A stretch of DNA of 64,000 nucleotides, taken from Atherix ibis (Eukaryota > Arthropoda > Insecta > Diptera > Athericidae). Below, in pieces: positions 56,481-64,000 of the stretch. The stretch covers positions 22,297,933 through 22,361,932 of the forward strand of contig OY282608.1 of assembly GCA_958298945.1 (NCBI GenBank). The letters run 5' to 3'. Numbering within the stretch: position 1 is the first letter of the stretch; each line of letters starts with the position of its first letter. A model generated the notes under the pieces. It did no database searches. It worked only from the letters and a program-made list of their open reading frames with translations, and had not been told where the DNA came from. The position numbers were made by a program, and so were the translations under genes.

Positions 56481-57853
56481 CAAGCCAACAAACCAACAAA
56501 CCAACACGCCAACAAACCAACAAGCCAACAAACCAACAAACCAACAAACCAAGTAACCAAAAAGCCAAAAAACGAACAAACCAACAAGCCACCAAACCAA
56601 CAAACCAACAAGCCAACAAGCCAACAAACCAACAAACCAACAAACCAACAATCCAATAAACCAGCAAGCCAACAAACCAACAAACCAACAAACCATCAAA
56701 CGAACAAAGCAACAAACCAACAAGCCAAAAAACCAACAAGCCAACAAACCAACAAACCAACAAACCAACATGCCAACAAACCAACAAACTAAGTAACCAA
56801 CAAGCCAACAAACCAACAAACCAATAAACCAACAAGCCAACAAACCAACAAAATAAGTAACCAACAAGCCAACAAACCAACAAACCAACAAGCCAACAAA
56901 CCAACAAACCAACAAACTAACAAACCAACAAGCCAAAAAACCAACAAGCCAACAAACCAACAAACCAACAAGCCAACAAGCCAACAAACCAACAAACCAA
57001 CAAACCAACAAGCCAACAAACCAACAAGCCATCAAGCCAACAAACCAACAAACCAACAAACCAACAAACCAACAAGCCAACAAGCCAACAAACCAACAAA
57101 CCAACAAAGGAACAAACCAACAAACCAACAAGCCAACAAACCAACAAACCAACAAGCCAACAAGCCAACAAACCAACAAACCAACAAGCCAACAAGCCAA
57201 CAAACCAACAAGTCAACAAACCAACAAACCAACAAACCAAAAAACCAACAAACCAACAAGCCAACAAACCAACAAACTAAGTAACCAACAAGCCACAAAC
57301 CAACAAACCAACAGCCAACAAACCAACAAAACAACAAACCAACAAACCAACAAGCCAACAAACCAACAAACCAACAAACCAACAAACCAACAAACCAACA
57401 AACCAACAAACCAACAAACCAACAAACCAACAAACCAACAAGCCAACAAACCAACAAACAAATAAACCAACAAACCAAAAAACCAACACACCAACAAACC
57501 AACAAACCAACAAACCAAAAAACCAACAAACCAACAAACCAACAAACCAACAAGCCAACAAACTAACAAACAAACAAACCAAGTAACCAAAAAGCCATCA
57601 AACTAACAAACCAACAAGCCAACAAGCCAACAAACCAACAAGCCAACAAACCAACAAACCAACAAAGCAACAAGCCAACAAGCCAACAAACCAACAAACC
57701 AACAAGCCAACAAACCAACAAACCAACAAGCCAACAAGCCAACAAACCAACAAACCAACAAACCAAATAACCAAAAAGCCAACAAGCTAACAAACCAACA
57801 AACCAACAAAGCAACAAGCCAACAAACCAAATAACCAACAAGCCAACAAGCCA

Positions 57854-58560
57854 ACACCAACAACCCAACAAACCAAGTAACCAAAAAGTTAAAAAATAAC
57901 AAACCAACAAGCCAACAAGCCAACAAACCAACAAACCAACAAACCAACAAGCCAACATACCAACAAACAAACAAACCAACAAACCAACAAACCAACAAAC
58001 CAACAAACCAACAACCCAAAAAACCAACAAACCAACAAGCCAACAAGCCAACAAACCAACAAACTAACAAACCAACAAACGAACTAACCAACAAACCAAC
58101 AAGCCAACAAGCCAACAAACCAACAAACCAACAAACCAACAAACCAACAAACTAAGTAACCAACAAGCCAACAAACCAACAAACCAACAAGCCAACAAGC
58201 CAACAAACCAACAAACCAACAAACCAACAAACTAACAAATCAACAAACCAAAAAACCAAAAAACCAACAAACCAACAAACCAACAAACCAACAAACCAAC
58301 AAACCAACAAACCAACAAACCAACAAACCAGCAAGCCAACAAACCAACAAACCAACAAACCAACAAGCCAACAAACCAACAAGCCAACAAACCAAGTAAC
58401 CAAAAAGCCAACAAACTAACAAACCAACAAGCCAACGAGCCAACAAACCAATAAACCAACAAAGCAACAAGCCAACAAGCCAACAAACCAACAAACCAAC
58501 AAGCCAACAAACCAACAAACCAACAAGCCAACAAGCCAACAAACCAACAAACCAAAAAAC
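57854..58560. repeat. Third copy of the 717-base block
   Basis: CAACACCAAC at 57854 and CAACGAGCC at 58433 match 55062 and 55641 at an offset of 2,792 bases, with the same internal distance of 579. It carries the same derived GTTAAAAAATAAC string. After about 58500 the sequence follows the pattern seen at 45030 and 52110 rather than that at 56430. Confidence 0.8.
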
Positions 58561-60299
58561 TAACAAGCAAACAAACCAACAAACCAACAATCCAACAAAC
58601 AACCAAACCAACAAACCAACAGGCCAACAAACCAACAAACCAACAAACCAACAAACCAAAAAACCAACAAACCAACAAACCAACAAACCAACAAACTAAC
58701 AAGCCAACAAGCCAACAAACCAACAAACCAACAAAGAAACAAGCCAACAAACCAACAAGCCAACAAACCAACAAACCAACAAACCAAGTAACCAAAAAGC
58801 CACCAAACTAACAAACCAACAAGCCAACAAACCAACAAGCCAACAAGCCAACAAACCAACAAAGCAACAAACCAAAAAACCAACAAACCAAAAAACCAAC
58901 AAACCAACAAACCATCAAACGAACAAAGCAACAAGCCAACGAGCCAACAAAACAACAAACCAACAAGCCAACAAACCAACAAACCAACAAGCCAACAAGC
59001 CAACAAGCCAACAAACCAACAAACCAACAAACCAACAAGCCAACAAACTAACAAACCAACAAGCCAACAAACCAACAAACCAACAAACCAACAAACCAAC
59101 AAACCAACAAACCAACAAACCAACAAGCCAACAAACCAACAAGCCAACAAACCAACAAACCAACAAACCAACAAACCAACAAACCAACAAACCAACAAAC
59201 CAACAAACCAACAAACCAAAAAACCAACAAACCAACAAAACAACAAACCAACAAACCAACAAACCAACAAGCCAACAAACCAACAAACCAACAAACCAAG
59301 TAACCAAAAAGCCAACAAACTAACAAACCAATAAGCCAACAAGCCAACAATCCAACAAGCCAACAAACCAACAAACCAACAAAGCAACAAGCCAACAAGC
59401 CAACAAACCAACAAAGCAACAAGCCAACAAACCAACTAACCAACAAGCCAACAAGCCAACACCAACAACCCAACAAACCAAGTAACCAAAAAGTTAACAA
59501 ACTAACAAACCAACAAGCCAACAAGCCAACAAACCAACAAACCAACAAACCAACAAGCCAACATACCAACAAACAAACAAACCAACAAACCAACAAACCA
59601 ACAAACCAACAACCCAAAAAACCAAAAAACCAACAAGCCAACAAGCCAACAAACCAACAAACTAACAAACCAACAAACGAACTAACCAACAAACCAACAA
59701 GCCAACAAGCCAACAAACCAACAAACCAACAAACCAACAAACCAACAAACTAAGTAACCAACAAGCCAACAAACCAACAAACCAACAAGCCAACAAGCCA
59801 ACAAACCAACAAACCAACAAACCAACAAACTAACAAACCAACAAACCAAAAAACCAAAAAACCAACAAAACCAACAAACCAACAAACCAACAAACCAACA
59901 AACCAACAAGCCAACAAGCCAACAAACCAACAAACCAACAAACCAACAAGCCAACAAACCAACAAGCCAACAAACCAAGTAACCAAAAAGCCAACAAACT
60001 AACAAACCAACAAGCCAACGAGCCAACAAACCAATAAACCAACAAAGCAACAAGCCAACAAGCCAACAAACCAACAAACCAACAAGCCAACAAACCAACA
60101 AACCAACAAGCCAACAAGCCAACAAACCAACAAACCAAAAAACTAACAAGCCAACAAACCAACAAACCAACAATCCAACAAACAACCAAACCAACAAACC
60201 AACAAGCCAACAAACCAACAAACCAACAAACCAAAAAACCAACAAACCAACAAACCAACAAACCAACAAACTAACAAGCCAACAAGCCAACAAACCAAC

Positions 60300-63200
60300 A
60301 AACCAACAAACAAACAAGCCAACAAACCAACAAGCCAACAAACCAACAAACCAACAAACCAAGTAACCAAAAAGCCACCAAACTAACAAACCAACAAGCC
60401 AACAAACCAACAAGCCAACAAGCCAACAAACCAACAAAGCAACAAACCAACAAGCCAACAAACCAACAAACCAACAAACCAAGTAACCAAAAACGCCAAT
60501 AAACTAACAAACCAACAAGCCAACAAGCCAACAAACCAACAAACCAACAAAGCAACAAGCCAACAAGCCAACAAACCAACAAGCCAACAAGCCAACAAAC
60601 TAATAAACCAACAAGCCAACAAGCCAATAAACCAACAAACCAACAAACCAACAAGCCAACAAACCAACAAACCAAAAAACTCACAAACCAACAAGCCAAC
60701 AAGCCAACAAACAAACAAGCCAACAAACCAATAAACCAACAAAGCAACAAGCCAACAAGCCAACAAACCAACAAACCAACAAGCCAACAAACCAACAAAC
60801 CAACAAGCCAACAAGCCAACAAACCAACAAACCAACAAACCAAGTAACCAAAAAGCCAACAAACGAACAAACCAACAAGCTAACAAGCCAACAAACCAAC
60901 AAACCACCAAACCAACAAACCAACAAACCAACAAACCAACAAACCAATAAACCAAAAAACCAACAAATCAACAAGCCAACAAGCCAATAAACCAACAAAC
61001 TAGCAAACCAACAACCGAACTAACCAACAAACCAACAAGCCAACAAGCCAACAAACCAACAAGCCAACAAACCAACAAACCAACAAACTAACAAACCAAC
61101 AAGCCAACAAACCAACAAACCAACAAGCCAACTAACCAACAAAACAACAAACTAACACGCCAACAAACCAACAAACTAAGTAACCAACAAGTCAACAAAC
61201 CAACAAACTAACAAACCAACAAACCAACAAACTAAGTAGCCAACAAGCCAACAAACCAACAAACCAACAAACCAACAAGCCAACAAACCAACAAACAAAT
61301 AACCAACAAGCCAACAAACCAACAAACCAACAAACCAACAAGCCAACAAGCCAACAAACCAACAAACCCACAAGCCAACAAACCAACAAACCAACAAACC
61401 AAAAAACCAACAAACCAACACACCAACAAACCAACAAACCAACAAACCAACAAACCAACAAGCCAACAAGCCAACAAACCAACAAACCAACAAACCAACA
61501 AGCCAAAAAGCCAACAAGCCAACAAACCAACAAACCAACAAACCAAGTAACCAAAAAGCCAACAAACTAACAAACCAACAAGCCAACAAGCCAATAAACC
61601 AACAAACCAACAAAGCAACAAGCCAACAAGCCAACAAACCAACAAACCAACAAGCCAACAAACCAACAAACCAACAAGCCAACAAGCCAACAAACCAACA
61701 AACCAACAAACCAACAAGCCAACAAACCAACAAACCAACAAGCCAACAAACCAACAAACCAACAAACCAACAAACCAACAAGCCAACAAGCCAACAAACC
61801 AACAAACCAACAAGCCAACAAACCAACAAGCCAACAAACCAACAAACCAACAAACCAACAAACCAAGTAACCAAAAAGCCAACAAACTAACAAACCAACA
61901 AGCCAACAAACCAACAAACCAACAAAGCAACAAGCCAAAAAGCCAACAAGCCAACAAGCCAACAAACCAACAAACCAACAAACCAAGTAACCAACAAACC
62001 AACAAACCGTCAAACGAACAAAGCAAAAACCAACAAGCCAACAAGCCAACAAAATAACAAACCAAGTAACCAAAAAGCCAACAAACTAACAAACCAACAA
62101 CCCAACAAACCATCAAGCCACCAAACCAATAAACCAACAAGCCAACTAACCAACAAACCAACAAACCAACAAACCAACAAACCAACAAGCCAACAAGCCA
62201 ACAAACCAACAAACCAACAAACCAACAAGCCAACAAACCAACAAACCAAAAAACCAACAAACCAACAAACCAACAAGCCAACAAGCCAACAAACCAACAA
62301 ACCAACAAGCCAACAAACCAACAAACCAACAAACTAAGTAACCAACAAGCCAACAAACCAACAAACCAACAAGCCGACAAGCCAACAAACCAACAAACCA
62401 ACAAGCCAATAAACCAACATACCAACAAACCAAAAAACCAACAAACCAACAAACCTACAAGCCAACAAACCAACAAACCAACAAGCCAACAAACCAACAA
62501 ACCAACAAACCAACAAACCAAGTAACCAAAAAGCCAACAAACTCACAAACCAACAAGCCAACAAGCCAACAAAGCAACAAGCCAACAAACCAACAATCCA
62601 GCATGCCAACAAACCAACAAACCAACAAGCCAACAAGCCAATAAACCAACAAACAAACAAACCAACAAACCAAGTAACCAAAAACCCAACAAACTAACAA
62701 ACCAACAAGCCAACAAGACAACAAACCAACAAACCAACAAACCAACAAACCAACAAACCAATAAACCAAAAAACCAACAAACCAGCAAGCCAACAAGCCA
62801 ACAAACCAACAAACTAACAAACCAACAAATGAACTAACCAACAAACAAACAAGCCAACAAGCCAACAAACCAATAAACCAACAAACCAACAAACCAACAA
62901 ACCAACAAACTAACAAACCAACAAACCAACAAACCAACAAACCAACAAGCCAACAAACCAACAAACCAACAAACCAACATGCCAACAAACCAACAAACTA
63001 AGTAACCAACAAGCCAACAAACCAACAAACTAAAAAACCAACAAACGAACTAACCAACAAACTAACAAGCCAACAAGCCAACAAACCAACAAACCAACAA
63101 ACCAACAAACCAACAAACTAAGTAACCAACAAGCCAACAAACTAACAAATCAACAAGCCAACAAGCCAAGAAACCAACAAACCATCAAGCCAACAAACCA

Positions 63201-64000
63201 ACAAACCAACAAACCAAAAAACCAACAAACCAACAAACCAACAAACCAACAAACCAACAAACCAACAAGCCACCAAGCCAACAAACCAACAAACCAACAA
63301 ACCAACAAGCCAACAAACGAAGAAGCCAACAAACCAACAAACCAATAAACCAAGTAACCAAAAAGCCAACAAGCCTACAAACCAACAAACCAACAAAGCA
63401 ACAAGCCAACAAGCCAACAAACCAACAAACCAACAAGCCAACAAACCAACAAACCAACAAGCCAACAAGCCAACAAACCAACAAACCAACAAACCAACAA
63501 GCCAAAAAGCCAACAAGCCAACAAGCCAACAAACCAACAAACCAACAAACCAAGTAACCAACAAACCAACAAACCGTCAAACGAACAAAGCAACAAACCA
63601 ACAAGCCAACAAGCCAACAAAATAACAAACCAAGTAACCAAAAAGCCAACAAACTAACAAACAAACAACCCAACAAACCAACAAGCCAACAAACCAACAA
63701 ACCAACAAGCCAACAAACCAACAAACCAAAAAACCAACAAACCAACAAACCAACAAACCAACAAACCAACAAACCAACAAGCCACCAAGCCAACAAACCA
63801 ACAAACCAACAAACCAACAAGCCAACAAACCAACAAACCAAAAAACCAACAAACCAACAAACCTACAAGCCAACAAGCCAACAAACCAACAAACCAACAA
63901 GCCAACAAACCAACAAACCAACAAACTAAGTAATTAACAAGCCAACACACCAACAAACCAACAAGCCAACAAGCCAACAAACCAACAAACCAAAAAGCCA
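60300..64000. repeat. Right segment: variable octamers, one pair about 1,567 bases apart
   Basis: The array continues to the window edge with more mixed variants than the centre. CCGTCAAACG at 62007 and 63574, and CAAAATAAC at 62050 and 63618, form a pair 1,567-1,568 bases apart. The one-base change comes from AGCAAAAACC against AGCAACAAACC-type units. Private variants such as AAAACGCC (60490), CAACCGAAC (61012) and GTAATTAAC (63929) occur. No gene, terminus or unique flank is reached. Confidence 0.75.

Larger units (their letters stand above)
54400..60300. repeat. Segment with 717-base tandem and 2,792-base copies
   Basis: A CAAAGGAAC form of the opening marker at 54401 and 57107 (no CATT) begins two related copies. 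CAACACCAAC lies at 55062, 55779, 57854 and 59459. In the first three the following unit reads GTTAAAAAATAAC, a shortened derived form, while 59459, 29791 and 40325 keep GTTAACAAACTAAC. The first three are therefore duplicates of one changed ancestor. The distance from this marker to CAACGAGCC is 579 bases in the derived copies checked and 557 at 59459. No gene is present. Confidence 0.8.
1..64000. repeat. Octamer satellite array, unit CAAACCAA
   Basis: The entire window is a head-to-tail array of an 8-base unit, CAAACCAA on the + strand (TTGGTTTG on the -), about 8,000 units. The commonest variant is CAAGCCAA (A to G at unit position 4). Rarer variants include AAAACCAA, AAAGCCAA, CAAACTAA, GTAACCAA, CAAACGAA, CTAACCAA, TAAACCAA, CATGCCAA, CAAAGCAA and CAAACCAT. 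Nearly all keep the 8-base register; breaks by one or two bases are rare. All units have the same orientation, with no inverted stretch. By eye the + strand is roughly three-fifths A and over a third C, with a few percent G and very little T (not counted exactly). No unique sequence interrupts the array and both window ends lie inside it, so its full size is unknown. No gene of any kind is supported. Function is unknown; satellite or microsatellite DNA is the plain description. Confidence 0.99.

Noticed and set aside
1..64000. CRISPR array
   Set aside because: There are no 23-50 base repeats separated by unique spacers, no palindromic repeat and no cas gene. The period is 8 bases throughout.
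1..64000. Telomere repeat tract
   Set aside because: The - strand unit TTGGTTTG is G/T-rich as telomeres are, but it is not a telomere unit I recognise. The array shows kb-scale higher-order structure and no chromosome end is in view. A subtelomeric location remains possible but is not shown.
1..64000. Promoters, terminators, tRNA or rRNA genes
   Set aside because: A strand of nearly only A and C cannot form the hairpins of terminators or tRNAs, and no -10/-35-like or conserved RNA sequence is seen.
1..64000. Transposon, insertion sequence or prophage inside the array
   Set aside because: No stretch departs from octamer sequence for more than a few bases, and no inverted repeats or transposase-like frames exist.

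Overview
The whole 64,000-base window is one uninterrupted tandem array of an 8-base unit. On the + strand the unit is CAAACCAA, with a very common variant CAAGCCAA and a set of rarer single- or double-substitution variants. That is about 8,000 units (64,000/8). The array is already running at base 1 and still running at base 64,000, so its true length is greater than the window. Every unit points the same way. The + strand is almost only A and C and the - strand almost only T and G. I find no real protein gene, RNA gene, mobile element, CRISPR array, promoter or terminator. The sequence cannot show whether the source is a eukaryotic satellite block (subtelomeric, centromeric or similar), an extreme bacterial or archaeal microsatellite, or partly an assembly product. 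No unique sequence is present to identify an organism.

The array is not featureless. Rare variant octamers occur in fixed short orders and act as barcodes. They show nested higher-order structure: octamers, then composite blocks of five to seven variant octamers, then segments of several hundred bases to about 3 kb that are duplicated, mostly in tandem. Layout: 1-6,400 is a variable left part with only short-range copies (280 and 184 bases). 6,400-9,600 holds a block present three times at spacings of 1,063 and 816 bases. 9,600-16,250 holds pairs of copies 2,519 and about 2,558 bases apart. 16,250-19,650 holds a pair about 2,256-2,288 bases apart and a 440-base tandem duplication. 19,650-25,850 holds a 3,030-base-offset duplication of about 2 kb, plus an 818-base tandem duplication inside it. 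25,850-43,100 holds a higher-order repeat of roughly 2.75-2.87 kb (with some longer spacings) whose 923-base core keeps exactly the same length in four copies. 43,100-54,400 holds copies at 4,308, 2,790 and 7,098 bases. 54,400-60,300 holds 717- and 2,792-base copies. 60,300-64,000 holds a pair about 1,567 bases apart.

Length differences between long copies are very often exact multiples of 8 (8, 16, 48, 96, 120, 144 bases). This is the pattern expected from slippage or unequal exchange in octamer register. Six-frame translation gives many long open frames, but they follow from the repeat itself. The unit has no stop codon in any frame, and because 8 is not a multiple of 3, all three frames of a strand encode the same 8-residue repeat (LVCWFVGL-like on -, QTNKPTNQ-like on +). 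None is annotated as a gene.
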